Shown in pieces: positions 35,101 through 45,201 of a stretch of DNA of 64,000 nucleotides. This stretch comes from Isoptericola dokdonensis DS-3. Lineage in GTDB: Bacteria; Actinomycetota; Actinomycetes; Actinomycetales; Cellulomonadaceae. The DNA is taken from the NCBI RefSeq assembly GCF_001636295.1, contig NZ_CP014209.1, positions 1,860,001-1,924,000 of the forward strand, read 5' to 3'. Position 1 is the first letter of the stretch. Each line of letters begins with the position of its first letter. Under the pieces are notes generated by a model. It was not told where the DNA came from and did not search any database. It saw only the letters and a list, made by a program, of their open reading frames with translations. A program made the position numbers and the translations under genes.

Positions 35101-35636
35101 CGGTCCCGCCCCCTCGCCGCGTGCGCCTCGTACCCGGCCTTCGTCCAGACGAGCACGGAGCGGCGGGCGACGGCCACCACGACGTCGTCCTGGTTGGTGC
35201 CGACGTGCTCGAGGGTGACGATGCCGGTGCCCGGCCGGGACGCGGACGGCCGCCGGGCGGTCACCGTCGTCGCGCCGTAGAGCGTGTCGCCGTGGAAGAC
35301 CGGCGCGGGGAAGCGCACGTCGGTGAACCCGAGGTTGGCGACGATCGTGTCGCGCGTCAGGTGCGCCACGGACAGCCCGACGAGCGTCGCGAGGGTGAGC
35401 ATCGAGTTCACCAGCGGTCGCCCGAACGGCTGGGTCGCGGCCCACGCGTGGTCGAGGTGCAGCGCCTGCGGGTTCATCGTCACCGCGGTGAACAGGGTGT
35501 CGTCCGCCTCGGTGATCGTGCGGCCCGGGCGGTGCACGTACCGCACGCCCTCGCGCAGCTCGTCGTACCAGCAGCCGCGCTGCACGACCTCCTCGACGGT
35601 CCCCGGCCCGGCGTCGCGGGCGTCGTCGGCGGTCAT
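35097..35636 (-). CDS. MaoC-family (hot-dog) dehydratase of the leucine operon
   Basis: A 179-residue hot-dog-fold hydratase. The hydratase 2 region includes the Asp-x-His-like stretch NPQALHLDHAWA near residue 54 and PLVNSMLTLATLVGLS near 74. In the syntenic mycobacterial locus the homologue is Rv2499c, and its place between acyl-CoA dehydrogenase and CitE-like lyase suggests hydration of methylglutaconyl-CoA to HMG-CoA. Pathway logic supports this, but no residue pins the substrate. 4-bp overlaps at both ends. Confidence 0.82.
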   Translation of the reverse strand: MTADDARDAGPGTVEEVVQRGCWYDELREGVRYVHRPGRTITEADDTLFTAVTMNPQALHLDHAWAATQPFGRPLVNSMLTLATLVGLSVAHLTRDTIVANLGFTDVRFPAPVFHGDTLYGATTVTARRPSASRPGTGIVTLEHVGTNQDDVVVAVARRSVLVWTKAGYEAHAARGRDR

Positions 35637-36823
35637 CGTCCCCCCGTCCCGGCGCCCAGCAGGTCGCGCGCGAGGATCATGAGCTGCACCTCGGTGGTGC
35701 CCTCGCCGACCTCCAGCACCTTGGAGTCCCGGTAGTGCCGGGCCACGGGGTTCTCGTTGAGGAACCCGTACCCGCCGAAGATCTGGGACGCGTCGCGGGC
35801 GTTCGCCATCGCCGCCTCGCCGGCGGTCAGCTTCGCCACCGACGCCTCCGCCTTGAACGGCAGCCCGTGCGTCTGCTTGAGCGCCGCGTCCAGCCAGCAC
35901 AGCCGCGCCGCGTGCACCCGCGCCTGCATCCGCGCGAGCGTGAACGCGACGTGCTGGTTCTCGCCGATGGCGTGCCCGAACACCTCGCGCTCGCGGGCGT
36001 ACCGGACGGCCTCCTCCAGGCAGCCCTGCGCGGCGCCGGTGGCCAGCGCCGCGAACGCGATGCGACCCTCGTCCAGGGCGCGCAGGAAGTTCGCGTAGCC
36101 GCGGCCCCGCTCCCCCAGCAGGTTCGCCGCCGGGACCCGTACTCCCGCCAGGGTCAGCGGGTGGGTGTCGGACGTGTGCCAGCCGACCTTGTCGTACGGC
36201 TCCCCCACCGTCAGGCCGGGGGTGCCCGCCGGGACGAGGATCGACGACAGCTCGGGCGTCCCGTCCGCGTGCCGGTCCGTCACCGCGGTGATCGTCACGA
36301 CGCTGGTGATCGGGGTGCCGGAGTTGGTGATGAACTGCTTGGAACCGTCGATCACCCACTCGCCGTCGTCCGCGCCCTCCAGCCGGGCCGTCGTGCGCGT
36401 CGCGCCCGCGTCGGACCCGGCGCCCGCCTCGGTGAGCCCGAACGCGGCGAGCGCGCGACCCGCCACGAGGTCGGGCAGCCAGCGCTCCTGCTGCTCGCGC
36501 GTGCCGTGCCGGAAGATCGGCATGATGCCGAGCCCCACCCCGGCCTCCAGCGTCACCGCGATGGACTGGTCGACCCGGGCGAGCGCCTCCACGGCCAGGC
36601 ACAGCGACACGTAGTCCTCGCCCTGCCCGCCCACCTCGCGGGGGAACGGCAGCCCGAACAGCCCCAGGTCGCCCATCTGCGCGATGATCTCCAGCGGCAG
36701 CCTCCGCTCCGTGTCGTAGCGGTACGCGGCCGGTGCCACCACCTCGTCGGCGAACTCCCGCACCGTGGCGCTGAGCTTGCGCTGGGCGTCGGTGAGGGCG
36801 GTGGCAGAGGTGTCGGCGATCAT
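35633..36823 (-). CDS. Acyl-CoA dehydrogenase (isovaleryl/branched-chain type)
   Basis: A 396-residue FAD flavoprotein expected to dehydrogenate isovaleryl-CoA or other branched acyl-CoAs. Signatures are FGLTEAGAGSDAGATRT near residue 130 and YGFLNENPVARHYRDSK near 350. The GEGTTEVQ stretch near 378 contains the Glu found in most family members, whereas true isovaleryl-CoA dehydrogenases use a Glu near residue 254, so the specificity remains open. Its counterpart in the mycobacterial locus is FadE19. ATG 36823 overlaps the biotin carboxylase stop. Confidence 0.88.
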   Translation of the reverse strand: MIADTSATALTDAQRKLSATVREFADEVVAPAAYRYDTERRLPLEIIAQMGDLGLFGLPFPREVGGQGEDYVSLCLAVEALARVDQSIAVTLEAGVGLGIMPIFRHGTREQQERWLPDLVAGRALAAFGLTEAGAGSDAGATRTTARLEGADDGEWVIDGSKQFITNSGTPITSVVTITAVTDRHADGTPELSSILVPAGTPGLTVGEPYDKVGWHTSDTHPLTLAGVRVPAANLLGERGRGYANFLRALDEGRIAFAALATGAAQGCLEEAVRYAREREVFGHAIGENQHVAFTLARMQARVHAARLCWLDAALKQTHGLPFKAEASVAKLTAGEAAMANARDASQIFGGYGFLNENPVARHYRDSKVLEVGEGTTEVQLMILARDLLGAGTGGR

Positions 36824-38919
36824 GACGCTCCTTCGGGTTCGACGACGGCGACCACCTGGTCGAGGCGGACCTGGTCGCCCGGGCGGACGACGAGCCGCAG
36901 GGTCCCTGCGGTCGGCGCGAGGAGCGGGTGCTCCATCTTCATGGCCTCCACGACGACGACGGGGGTGCCCGTCGTGACGGGTCGGCCGTCCGGGTGCGGG
37001 GTCGCGGCGACCCGCCCGGGCATCTGGGCGCGGACCTCGACCGGTCCGGCGGGGGTGCCGTCGGCGGCCGGCGCGGTGGCGCGGAGCGCACGCCGGCGGG
37101 CGGCGAGCGCCGTCCGGTCGAGCAGCGTCCACGGCCCGGCCCGGCCGTCGAGCGACACCCAGACGACGTCGCCGTCGCGGGCGGCCGTCACCGGGGCCGT
37201 GCGGGACGCGTTGGCGCCCGAGGGTGCCGTGGTGAGCAGCAGGCGGTGCTCCCCGGCACGCCGGGCGACGACCCGCACCGGCTCGCCGCCGGCGGGCTCC
37301 ACGACGTGCCCGTCGCCGTCGGCGGTCACGCGGACCTCGACGACGTCACCGCCCGGCGGACGCAGACCGACGACCTGCGGGGCGGCCGGGCCGTTGAGGC
37401 GCCAGCCGTCGGCGGCCCACGGGGCGACCGAGGGCTCCCCGGGGTCGGCCGAGGGCTCCCGGGGGTCGAGGGCGCCGGTGGCGACGAGCGCGGCCGCGGC
37501 GACGGCCACCCCCTCGGCGCCCCGGAGACCGGTCCGGTCGGTGGCGGCCGCGCGGGCGGCGACGAACCGGTCCACGAGGCCGGTGTCGAGGCGCCCGGCG
37601 CGGACGTCGTCGTCGGCCAGCAGGTCCCGCAGGAACCCGGTGCTCGTCTCGACGCCGAGCACGGTGACGCGTCCGAGCAGCCCGTCGAGCCGGGCGAGCG
37701 CCTGCGCCCGGTCGTCGCCGTGCGCGACGGCCTTGGCGAGCAGCGGGTCGTAGTCGCCGGTGACGACGTCGCCCGTGGCGACCCCGGCGTCGAGGCGCAC
37801 GGGCGCGGCGGTCGGTCCGGCGGCCGCGCCGCCGTCGTCGAGCAGCAGCACCCGCCCGGCGGACGGCAGGAACCCGCGGTCGGGCGCCTCGGCGTAGACG
37901 CGGGCCTCGATCGCGTGCCCGGTGACGCGCACGTCGTCCTGGCCGAACCACAACCGCTCCCCCGCCGCGACGCGCAGCTGCGCCTCGACGAGGTCGAGAC
38001 CGGTGACCATCTCCGTGACGGGGTGCTCCACCTGGAGGCGGGTGTTCATCTCGATGAACGCGAAGTCGGTCGGGTCGGCGGCCGGCACGAGGAACTCCAC
38101 CGTGCCCACCCCCACGTACCCGACGGACCGGGCGACCTCGCACGCCGCCTCACCGAGGCGGGCCCGCGTCGCGTCGTCCAGCGCGGGCGACGGCGCCTCC
38201 TCGACGATCTTCTGGTGGCGGCGCTGGAGCGTGCACTCCCGCTCCCCGAGGTGCACGACGGCGCCGTGGGCGTCGGCGAGCACCTGTACCTCGACGTGCC
38301 GCGGGGCGTCCACGAGCCTTTCGAGCAGCAGGCCGTCGTCGCCGAACGCCGACGCGGCGACGCGGCGGGCCGACGCGAGCGCGGCGGGCAGGTGGGCGGC
38401 GGACCGCACGACCTCCATGCCCTTGCCGCCTCCCCCGGCGACCGGCTTGACCAGCAGCGGGAACCCGACGTCGGCCGCGGCCGCCACCAGGGCGTCGTCG
38501 TCGAGCGCGGCGTCGAGCGTGCCGGGCAGCACGGGCACGTCGTGCTTGGCGACGAGCCGCTTGGCGGCGACCTTGTCGGCCATCGTCTCGACGGCCTCGA
38601 CCGGTGGGCCCACGAGCACGATCCCCGCGGCGGCGCAGGCGCGGGCCAGGGCCGGGTTCTCCGACAGGAACCCGTAGCCGGGGTGGACGGCCTGCGCGCC
38701 GGTCGCGAGCGCCGCGGCCACGACCGCGTCCGGGTCGAGGTAGGCGCGGGCCGGGCCGAGCCCGACGGCGACGTCGGCCTCGCGCACGTGGCGCGCCCCG
38801 GCGTCGGGGTCGGTGTGCACCGCGACGGAGCGGACGCCCAGGCGGCGCAGCGTCCCGATCACCCGGCAGGCGATCTCCCCACGGTTGGCGACGAGCACGG
38901 TGGTGAACATCGCGCTCAC
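36820..38919 (-). CDS. accA1: Biotin carboxylase/BCCP subunit, methylcrotonyl-CoA carboxylase type
   Basis: A 699-residue biotin-dependent subunit that carboxylates biotin with ATP and bicarbonate. Biotin carboxylase is at about residues 4-450 ([41 protein letters not shown]), a variable BT-like linker follows, and a C-terminal biotinyl domain has the attachment lysine in VEAMKMEH near 663. I favour GTG 38919, which overlaps the carboxyltransferase stop as GTGA; ATG 38910 gives three fewer residues. The mycobacterial homologue AccA1 pairs with AccD1 as methylcrotonyl-CoA carboxylase. Confidence 0.9.
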   Translation of the reverse strand: MSAMFTTVLVANRGEIACRVIGTLRRLGVRSVAVHTDPDAGARHVREADVAVGLGPARAYLDPDAVVAAALATGAQAVHPGYGFLSENPALARACAAAGIVLVGPPVEAVETMADKVAAKRLVAKHDVPVLPGTLDAALDDDALVAAAADVGFPLLVKPVAGGGGKGMEVVRSAAHLPAALASARRVAASAFGDDGLLLERLVDAPRHVEVQVLADAHGAVVHLGERECTLQRRHQKIVEEAPSPALDDATRARLGEAACEVARSVGYVGVGTVEFLVPAADPTDFAFIEMNTRLQVEHPVTEMVTGLDLVEAQLRVAAGERLWFGQDDVRVTGHAIEARVYAEAPDRGFLPSAGRVLLLDDGGAAAGPTAAPVRLDAGVATGDVVTGDYDPLLAKAVAHGDDRAQALARLDGLLGRVTVLGVETSTGFLRDLLADDDVRAGRLDTGLVDRFVAARAAATDRTGLRGAEGVAVAAAALVATGALDPREPSADPGEPSVAPWAADGWRLNGPAAPQVVGLRPPGGDVVEVRVTADGDGHVVEPAGGEPVRVVARRAGEHRLLLTTAPSGANASRTAPVTAARDGDVVWVSLDGRAGPWTLLDRTALAARRRALRATAPAADGTPAGPVEVRAQMPGRVAATPHPDGRPVTTGTPVVVVEAMKMEHPLLAPTAGTLRLVVRPGDQVRLDQVVAVVEPEGAS

Positions 38920-40523
38920 ATCCGGAACAGGCCGAAGCCCGGCTCGGGGAGCGGGGTGCGGGCGCACACCGCGAGGGCCAGGCCGAGCACGCGGCGGGTG
39001 TCCACCGGGTCGACGATGCCGTCGTCCCACAGCCGGGACGTCGCGTGGTACGGGTCGCCGGCGGCCTCGTAGGCGTCCCGGATGGAGGTGCGGAACGTGT
39101 CCTCGGTGGCGGCGTCCCACTCCTCGCCGCGCCCCGCGAGCTGGTCGCGCTTGACGGTGGCGAGCACGGACGCGGCCTGCTCGCCGCCCATGACGGACAC
39201 CCGGGACCCGGGCCAGGAGAACAGGAAGCGCGGCGAGTAGGCCCGGCCGCACATCGCGTAGTTGCCCGCCCCGAACGAGCCGCCGACGACGACCGTCAGC
39301 TTCGGCACACGGGTGGTCGCGACGGCGGTGACCATCTTCGCGCCGTCCTTCGCGATGCCGCCCGCCTCGGCGTCGGTGCCCACCATGAAGCCGGAGATGT
39401 TCTGCAGGAACAGCAGGGGGATGCCGCGCTGGTCGCACAGCTCGACGAAGTGCGCGCCCTTGAGCGCCGACTCGCGCAGCAGTACCCCGTGGTTGGCCAG
39501 CACACCGACCGGGTGGCCGTGGACGCGCGCGAACCCGCACACCAGCGTCGTGCCGTACTCCGCCTTGAACTCGGCGAGCTCGCTGCCGTCCACGAGCCGG
39601 GCGATCACCTCGCGCGGGTCGTACGGCCGGGTGACGTCCACCGGGACGACGTCGTAGAGGCCCGTCGGGTCGAGCAGCGGCTCGCGCGACGGGGCCACCT
39701 CCCACACCGGCGGCGGGTCGGGCGGCAGGGTCGCGACGATCCCGCGCAGCAGGTCGAGGGCGTGCTCGTCGTCGTCCGCCAGATGGTCCACGACCCCCGA
39801 ACGGCGGGCGTGCAGCTCGCCGCCGCCCAGCTCCTCGGCGGTCACCTCCTCGCCGATGGCGGCCTTCACCAGCGGCGGCCCGCCGAGGAAGATCGTGCCC
39901 TGTCCGCGCACGATCACCGTCTCGTCGCTCATCGCCGGGACGTAGGCGCCGCCGGCGGTGCACGAGCCGAGCACGGCCGAGAGCTGCGGGACCCCGGCCG
40001 CCGAGAGCCGGGCCTGGTGGTAGAAGATCCGGCCGAAGTGGTCGCGGTCCGGGAACACCTCGTCCTGCCGGGGCAGGAACGCCCCGCCCGAGTCCACGAG
40101 GTAGACGCAGGGCAGCCGGTTCTCCAGCGCGATCTCCTGCGCCCGCAGGTGCTTCTTCACCGTGAGGGGGTGGTAGGTGCCGCCCTTCACCGTGGGGTCG
40201 TTCGCCACGACCATCACCAGCCGCCCCGCGACCCGCCCGACGCCCGCGACCACGCCCGCGCCGGGCCACGCGCCGTCGTCCTCGCCGTTCGCCGCGAGCG
40301 CCCCGACCTCCAGGAACGGGCTGCCCGGGTCGAGCAGGCGGTCCACCCGCTCGCGCGGCAGCAGCTTGCCGCGCCCGACGTGACGCTCCCGGGAGGCGGC
40401 CGGCCCGCCACGGGCCGCGGCGGCGGTGCGCTCGCGCAACCCGTCGGCGAGCGCCCGCTGGGCCTCCCCGTTCGTGCGGGCGGCGGCGGCGGCCGGGTCG
40501 ACGGCGGACGTCAGGACGGTCAT
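38916..40523 (-). CDS. accD1: Carboxyltransferase subunit, methylcrotonyl-CoA carboxylase type
   Basis: A 535-residue acyl-CoA carboxyltransferase matching the length of methylcrotonyl-CoA carboxylase beta. It has two crotonase-like halves: the N-terminal one shows [24 protein letters not shown] near residue 140, typical of MccB/LiuB, and the C-terminal one shows [23 protein letters not shown] near 425. Presence of QDEVFPD supports methylcrotonyl over propionyl specificity. It overlaps the E2 gene stop by 4 bp at its ATG. Confidence 0.9.
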   Translation of the reverse strand: MTVLTSAVDPAAAAARTNGEAQRALADGLRERTAAAARGGPAASRERHVGRGKLLPRERVDRLLDPGSPFLEVGALAANGEDDGAWPGAGVVAGVGRVAGRLVMVVANDPTVKGGTYHPLTVKKHLRAQEIALENRLPCVYLVDSGGAFLPRQDEVFPDRDHFGRIFYHQARLSAAGVPQLSAVLGSCTAGGAYVPAMSDETVIVRGQGTIFLGGPPLVKAAIGEEVTAEELGGGELHARRSGVVDHLADDDEHALDLLRGIVATLPPDPPPVWEVAPSREPLLDPTGLYDVVPVDVTRPYDPREVIARLVDGSELAEFKAEYGTTLVCGFARVHGHPVGVLANHGVLLRESALKGAHFVELCDQRGIPLLFLQNISGFMVGTDAEAGGIAKDGAKMVTAVATTRVPKLTVVVGGSFGAGNYAMCGRAYSPRFLFSWPGSRVSVMGGEQAASVLATVKRDQLAGRGEEWDAATEDTFRTSIRDAYEAAGDPYHATSRLWDDGIVDPVDTRRVLGLALAVCARTPLPEPGFGLFRM

Positions 40524-41992
40524 CGCGCCACCTCCGCCGGGCTGGTCGTGGCGGACCGGCCCGCCTCGGCGCCCGGCTCGACGCCCGGCTCGGCACCGGC
40601 GGACCGGGGCGGCGGGGGCGGCGCGGTCTCGTCGGCACCGCCGAGCAGGAGCGCGAGGCCCGGGTCGGTGAGCAGCGCCCCGAGGTCGGCGAGGAACAGG
40701 GCACCCTGCTCGCCGTCCACCACCCGGTGGTCGAAGGTCAGGGACAGCGTCACCACGCGGCGGAGCGCGACCTCGCCGTCGTGCTCCCACGGGCGGCGAG
40801 CCACCTGGCCGATGCCGAGGATCGCCGTCTCGCCCGGGTTGAGCAGCGGGGTGCCCGCGTCCACGCCGAACACGCCGACGTTCGTCAGGGTGAGGTGGCC
40901 CGGCCGCAGGCTCTGCGGGGTGCTGCGACCCTCGCGGGCCGTCGTCGTGAGGTCGGCGAGCGCGCGGGCCAGCCCCACCAGCGACAGGGTGTCCGCCGCG
41001 AGGACGTGCGGCACCACGAGGCCCCGGGCCGTCGCCACCGCCACCCCGAGGTCCACCTGCCCGGAGCGCACGAGCTTCGGCCCGTCGTCGGACTCGACCC
41101 ACCGGGTCACCAGCGCCGGGTGCTCCGCGGCGAGCGCGCAGACCGCGCGCGCCACCAGGGTCAGCACGGTCAGGCGCACCCCGGCCGTGCGCGGGTGCGC
41201 GCGCAGCCGCTCCAGCAGGTCGAGGGTGTCGGTGACGTCGCAGGTCAGGTGGACCGTCGCCTGCGGGACGCCGACGCTCGCGACCATCGCGGCGGCCGTC
41301 TGGCGCCGGACGCTGCGCACCGGTTCCCGCACCTCGCCCGCCGGGCCGGTCGCGCCGGGGACCGGGCTCCCGGCGTCCGTGCCGACGTCCGCGGCGGCGT
41401 CCCTCGGCCCGTGACCGGCGTGCGCCGGTCCGCGGCGTCCGAACGGGTCGACCGGTGCCTCGACGTGCCGGCGCGGGCGGCGCGTCGGGCGGCCGGCCCG
41501 GGCGGGCCGCGCGCCGTACCCGACGAGGTTCGGCTGCGCGCCGTCGGTCCGCCCGTTCGTCGACCCGTCCGTCGAACCGGCCGACGACGCGTCGTCGGCC
41601 GGAGGTCCGTCGTCCGACCGCGGTGCTGCGGGGGCGCGCGTGCTCCCGGCCTCGTCCCCGCCCCCGGCATCGGCGGGCCGTGCCGCACCGGCGTCGGCGC
41701 CGTCGGCATCGGCGTCGTCGCCGGGGTCGGGGTCGGGGTCGGAATCGGCGTCAGCGGCGAACGTCACGAGCGGCTCGCCCACCTGGACGACGTCGCCCTC
41801 CTGCGCGTGCAGGGCCGCGATCCGGCCCGCGACGGGCGACGGCAGCTCGACCATCGCCTTGGCCGTCTCGACCTCGGCGATCACCTGGTTGAGAGTCACG
41901 ACGTCACCGACGGCGACCTGCCACTCCACGATCTCCGACTCCGTCAGCCCCTCGCCGAGGTCCGGCAGCCGGAACACCACGTCCGCGCTCAC
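40520..41992 (-). CDS. bkdC: Branched-chain 2-oxoacid dehydrogenase E2 (dihydrolipoyl acyltransferase)
   Basis: A 490-residue E2 subunit. One lipoyl domain (residues about 5-80, lysine in VETAKAMVE near 45) is followed by a 90-residue acidic and Ala/Pro linker, then a region where the E3/E1-binding domain should be, then the catalytic domain with [10 protein letters not shown] near 438. The binding domain is hard to see: only a DVGTDAGS...GPAGEV-like remnant remains near 200-215, lacking the usual first helix. GTG 41992 overlaps the E1-beta stop. No E3 gene is linked. Confidence 0.88.
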   Translation of the reverse strand: MSADVVFRLPDLGEGLTESEIVEWQVAVGDVVTLNQVIAEVETAKAMVELPSPVAGRIAALHAQEGDVVQVGEPLVTFAADADSDPDPDPGDDADADGADAGAARPADAGGGDEAGSTRAPAAPRSDDGPPADDASSAGSTDGSTNGRTDGAQPNLVGYGARPARAGRPTRRPRRHVEAPVDPFGRRGPAHAGHGPRDAAADVGTDAGSPVPGATGPAGEVREPVRSVRRQTAAAMVASVGVPQATVHLTCDVTDTLDLLERLRAHPRTAGVRLTVLTLVARAVCALAAEHPALVTRWVESDDGPKLVRSGQVDLGVAVATARGLVVPHVLAADTLSLVGLARALADLTTTAREGRSTPQSLRPGHLTLTNVGVFGVDAGTPLLNPGETAILGIGQVARRPWEHDGEVALRRVVTLSLTFDHRVVDGEQGALFLADLGALLTDPGLALLLGGADETAPPPPPRSAGAEPGVEPGAEAGRSATTSPAEVAR

Positions 41993-43200
41993 GCGGCCAC
42001 CCCCTGTCCGTCCGTGCGCACCGCACCGTCCGTCGACCCACCGGCACCCGCACGTGCACCTGCCGCTGCACCGAAGGCGGCCGTACCGGCCGGCCCCGCC
42101 GCGTCGTCGCCGTCCACGCTGTCGCCACCGTCCACGCTGTCGCCACCGTCGTCGTCCGCGCCGGCGAGCTCCTCGCCCCGTGCGGACCCCGCCGCGACGA
42201 CCACCCGTGCGTCGAGCGGCACCCGGCCGAGCACCTGGTCGACGCCGTGGCACACCCGGTCGAGGTCCGGGAGCTGGTGCCGCTCCAGCTTGGCGGGCGG
42301 GTAGGGCACGTCGTGGCCGGTGACGCGCAGCGGGGGCGCCGCGAGGTCCGCGAAGCAGGCCTCGGTGACGGTCGCGCAGACCTCCGCCCCCACGCCCGCC
42401 TGCCGGGCTCCCTCGTGCACGACGACCAGGCGGCCCGTCCGTCGCACCGACGCGGTGACCGTCGCGGCGTCCCACGGCGACAGCGACCGCAGGTCGACGA
42501 CCTCGACGGACACGTCGTCGTCGGCGAGCGCCTCCGCGGCGTCGAGCGCGGTGGCGACGTGCGACCCCCAGGTGACGACGGTGACGTCGCGGCCGGGGCG
42601 CACGACCTGCGCGGCGGACATCGGCGCGGCAGCGGCGAGGTCCACGACGTCGACGTCGCCGGCGACGTGGTAGAGCCGCTTCGGTTCGAAGAAGATGACC
42701 GGGTCGTCGCAGGCGATGGCCTGGCGCAGCATCGTGCAGGCGTCCTGCGGGTTCGACACCGACACGACGCGCAGCCCCGCGGTGTGCACGAAGTACGCCT
42801 CCGGCGACTCCGAGTGGTGCTCGGCCGCGCCGATCCCGCCCGCCACCGGGATGCGGACGGTCAGCGGCATCCGCACGCGACCGCCCGTGCGGGCGTGCAT
42901 CTTGGCGACCTGGTTGACGAGCTGGTCGAACGCGGGCTGCACGAACCCGTCGAACTGGATCTCCACCACCGGCCGCAGCCCGCGCCACGCCATGCCCACC
43001 GCCGTGCCGACGATCCCCGACTCGGCCAGCGGGGTGTCGATCACCCGGTACGGCCCGAACTCGCGCTGGAGGCGGTCCGTCACCCGGAACACCCCGCCGA
43101 GCCGGCCGATGTCCTCGCCCAGCAGCACCACCCGGTCGTCGTCGGCCAGCGCCTGGCGCAGCCCCGTGTTGAGCGCCCCCGCGAACGTCGTCCTGCTCAC
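41989..43200 (-). CDS. bkdB: Branched-chain 2-oxoacid dehydrogenase E1 beta subunit
   Basis: A 403-residue transketolase-like beta chain. Signature regions are GEDIGRLGGVFRVTDRL near 28, TPLAESGIVGTAVGMA near 55, and AEHHSESPEAYF near 125 with the substrate-site histidine. The last 65 residues are an extra low-complexity tail (GGDSVDGGDSVDG), encoded by 18-bp direct repeats, with no counterpart in standard homologues. GTG 43200 overlaps the E1-alpha stop by GTGA. Confidence 0.92.
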   Translation of the reverse strand: MSRTTFAGALNTGLRQALADDDRVVLLGEDIGRLGGVFRVTDRLQREFGPYRVIDTPLAESGIVGTAVGMAWRGLRPVVEIQFDGFVQPAFDQLVNQVAKMHARTGGRVRMPLTVRIPVAGGIGAAEHHSESPEAYFVHTAGLRVVSVSNPQDACTMLRQAIACDDPVIFFEPKRLYHVAGDVDVVDLAAAAPMSAAQVVRPGRDVTVVTWGSHVATALDAAEALADDDVSVEVVDLRSLSPWDAATVTASVRRTGRLVVVHEGARQAGVGAEVCATVTEACFADLAAPPLRVTGHDVPYPPAKLERHQLPDLDRVCHGVDQVLGRVPLDARVVVAAGSARGEELAGADDDGGDSVDGGDSVDGDDAAGPAGTAAFGAAAGARAGAGGSTDGAVRTDGQGVAA

Positions 43201-44543
43201 CGTCGCACCTCCTCGTCCCCTGCGTCCGTGAACCCGTCCAGGTAGCGGGCGTAGACGTCCCGCTCCGCGTCCAGCGCGGTGTGCGGCTCGGCGTACACGT
43301 GCTCGAACACCGCCTCCCACGACGGGTCGGGCGTGGCCGTGATCCCCGCGCGCAGGGCCGCGGCGACGGCGTCGCACGTGTCCTGCACGGCCTGCTCCGC
43401 GGCGTCGTCGAGCGCCCCGAGGGAGCGCAGGTGCGCGGTCAGTCGGTCCACCGGGTCCTGGTCGCGCCACGCCTCGACGTCGGCGGACGTGCGGTACCGG
43501 GTCGGGTCGTCGGCCGTGGTGTGCGGCCCCATCCGGTACGTGACCGCCTCGATCAGCGTCGGTCCCCCGCCGGTGCGGGCACGGTGCAGCGCCCGCCGCG
43601 TCGCGGCCAGGACGGCGAGGACGTCGTTGCCGTCCACCCGCACGCCCGGCATGCCGTAGCCGCGCGCCCGCTCCACGAGCGGCACCTTCGACTGCAGCGC
43701 CACCGGCTCCGAGATCGCCCACTGGTTGTTCTGGCAGAAGAACACCGTCGGCGCCGACCAGGTCGCGGCGAACGTCATCGCCTCGTGCACGTCCCCCTGG
43801 CTGGTCGCGCCGTCCCCGAAGTACGCGACGGTCGCGGGCGTGCGCTCGGCGCCGTCCGACCCGGCCGCGCCCCAGGCGGCGGCACCGCCCGGCCCGGTGG
43901 CCTGCTCGACCAGCAGCCCCACGGCGTACCCCACCGCGTGCAGCGTCTGCGCGCCGATGATCACCTGCATGGGCGCCATCCGCGCCGCGTACGGGTCCCA
44001 ACCGGAGCCGACGACGCCGCGCCACACGCGCAGCAGGTCCGCCGGCGCCACGCCACGCACCATCGCCACCGCGTGCTCGCGGTAGGAGGAGAACACGAAG
44101 TCGTCGGTGCGCAGCGCGTGCGCCGACCCCACCTGGGCGGCCTCCTGGCCGAGCAGCGGCGGCCACAGACCGATCTGCCCCTGGCGCTGCAGCGCCGTGG
44201 CCTCGGTGTCGACCCGGCGCGCCACCGCCATGTCCGTGCAGAGCTGGCGCAGCAGCGCGTCGTCGACGTCCGTCAGCCAGGGGTCCAGGCCGGGGTGCGC
44301 GTGCCGCGTGCCGTCCGGCGCGAGGACCCGCTCCGGCGAGCCGCCGGGCGCGTCCGGCCCCTGGGCGTCGGGTCCGGTGCCGTCCGCCGACGTGGCCGTC
44401 GTGGCGTCGGCGGTGCCGTCCGGGCGTCCGGCGACGGCCGGGGCTCGGTCCCGGGCTCCGCCGTGGGCGCTCTCGACCGAGGACTCGTCGTGACCCGCTC
44501 GTGACAGGTCGTGCCGCGTCCTCGGATCCGTGGTGCTGGGCAT
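43197..44543 (-). CDS. bkdA: Branched-chain 2-oxoacid dehydrogenase E1 alpha subunit
   Basis: First gene of the operon; the alpha chain decarboxylates branched-chain 2-oxoacids using thiamine diphosphate. The ThDP motif begins GDGATSQGDVHEA near residue 240 and ends with NNQWAIS near 272. An RMGPHTTADDP segment near 340 carries the phosphorylation-loop-type residues. A roughly 75-residue disordered N-terminus precedes the enzyme domain. I chose ATG 44543 because AGGTGAGG lies six bases upstream; GTG 44555 is possible. Confidence 0.92.
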   Translation of the reverse strand: MPSTTDPRTRHDLSRAGHDESSVESAHGGARDRAPAVAGRPDGTADATTATSADGTGPDAQGPDAPGGSPERVLAPDGTRHAHPGLDPWLTDVDDALLRQLCTDMAVARRVDTEATALQRQGQIGLWPPLLGQEAAQVGSAHALRTDDFVFSSYREHAVAMVRGVAPADLLRVWRGVVGSGWDPYAARMAPMQVIIGAQTLHAVGYAVGLLVEQATGPGGAAAWGAAGSDGAERTPATVAYFGDGATSQGDVHEAMTFAATWSAPTVFFCQNNQWAISEPVALQSKVPLVERARGYGMPGVRVDGNDVLAVLAATRRALHRARTGGGPTLIEAVTYRMGPHTTADDPTRYRTSADVEAWRDQDPVDRLTAHLRSLGALDDAAEQAVQDTCDAVAAALRAGITATPDPSWEAVFEHVYAEPHTALDAERDVYARYLDGFTDAGDEEVRR

Positions 44544-44643
44544 GGGTGGCCTCACCTCGCATCGAGGCGACGCTCCTCGTCGAGCGCCGCTGCCGCGAAC
44601 GTAACGCCGCTCACACAGCCCGCACCACCGACCCCCGGCACGC

Positions 44644-44695
44644 TGTGCACCCTGCTCTGCCGGGCCCCCGGACGGCGTGCATCCTGCTCAGCCGG
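44644..44695. promoter_or_regulatory. Pair of 20-bp direct repeats between bkdA and the AsnC gene
   Basis: TGTGCACCCTGCTCTGCCGG (44644-44663) recurs as CGTGCATCCTGCTCAGCCGG (44676-44695), 17 of 20 bases identical, with starts 32 bp apart (about three helix turns). They lie just upstream of the AsnC -10 and face bkdA, so they are good candidates for same-face binding by the Lrp/AsnC protein. Confidence 0.6.
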
Positions 44696-44715
44696 ACCGA
44701 CGTCGTGGTCCGGGC

Positions 44716-44721
44716 TAGGGT
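44716..44721 (+). promoter_or_regulatory. -10 element of leaderless AsnC-family gene
   Basis: TAGGGT ends six bases before GTG 44728. The GGAGG in between is only one base from the start, too close to act as a ribosome site, so leaderless initiation is favoured. Confidence 0.5.
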
Positions 44722-44727
44722 GGAGGC

Positions 44728-45201
44728 GTGCACAGCATCGACGCCGTGGACCTGGCCCTCCTGCGGGCGCTCGCCGACGACCCCCGCGCCACCACCGTCG
44801 CGCTCGCCCAGCGGCTGCGCATCTCCCGCAACACCGTGGCCGCGCGCCTGGCCCGCCTGGAGGACGCCGGCGCGTTCCTCCCGTTCGACCGCCGCATCGA
44901 CCCCGCCGTGCTCGGCCACCCGCTGCTCGCGTTCGTCGAGGTCACCGTGCGTCAGCGCGACCTCGCGCGGATCGTCGAGCACCTGGCCGCGATCCCCGAG
45001 GTCGTGCAGGCCTACGGGCACAGCGGCGTCGCGGACCTCCGCGTGCACGTCGTCTGCCGGGACACCGACCACCTGTTCCGCATCGACGCCGCGATCCTCG
45101 CCGTCGACGGCGTGGAGCGCACCGAGACGTCGCTCGCGATGGGCGAGCTCGTCCCCTACCGGCTGCAGCCGCTGCTGGAGAAGATCCGCCGCGGGCTCTG
45201 A
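44728..45201 (+). CDS. Lrp/AsnC-family regulator of the branched-chain catabolic operon
   Basis: A 157-residue regulator with an N-terminal helix-turn-helix (TTVALAQRLRISRNTVAARLARL near residues 22-44) and a RAM ligand domain (AFVEVTVRQRDLARIVEHLAAIPEV). Lrp/AsnC proteins bind amino acids. Divergent placement from bkdA argues that leucine or another branched-chain amino acid modulates the operon. Two 20-bp direct repeats in the gap are candidate sites. Confidence 0.88.
   Translation: MHSIDAVDLALLRALADDPRATTVALAQRLRISRNTVAARLARLEDAGAFLPFDRRIDPAVLGHPLLAFVEVTVRQRDLARIVEHLAAIPEVVQAYGHSGVADLRVHVVCRDTDHLFRIDAAILAVDGVERTETSLAMGELVPYRLQPLLEKIRRGL

Noticed and set aside
41400-41600. Frameshift hiding the E3-binding domain of the E2 gene
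   Set aside because: The other two frames on the strand give no binding-domain helix, and the current frame stays open with a recognisable lipoyl domain before and catalytic domain after.
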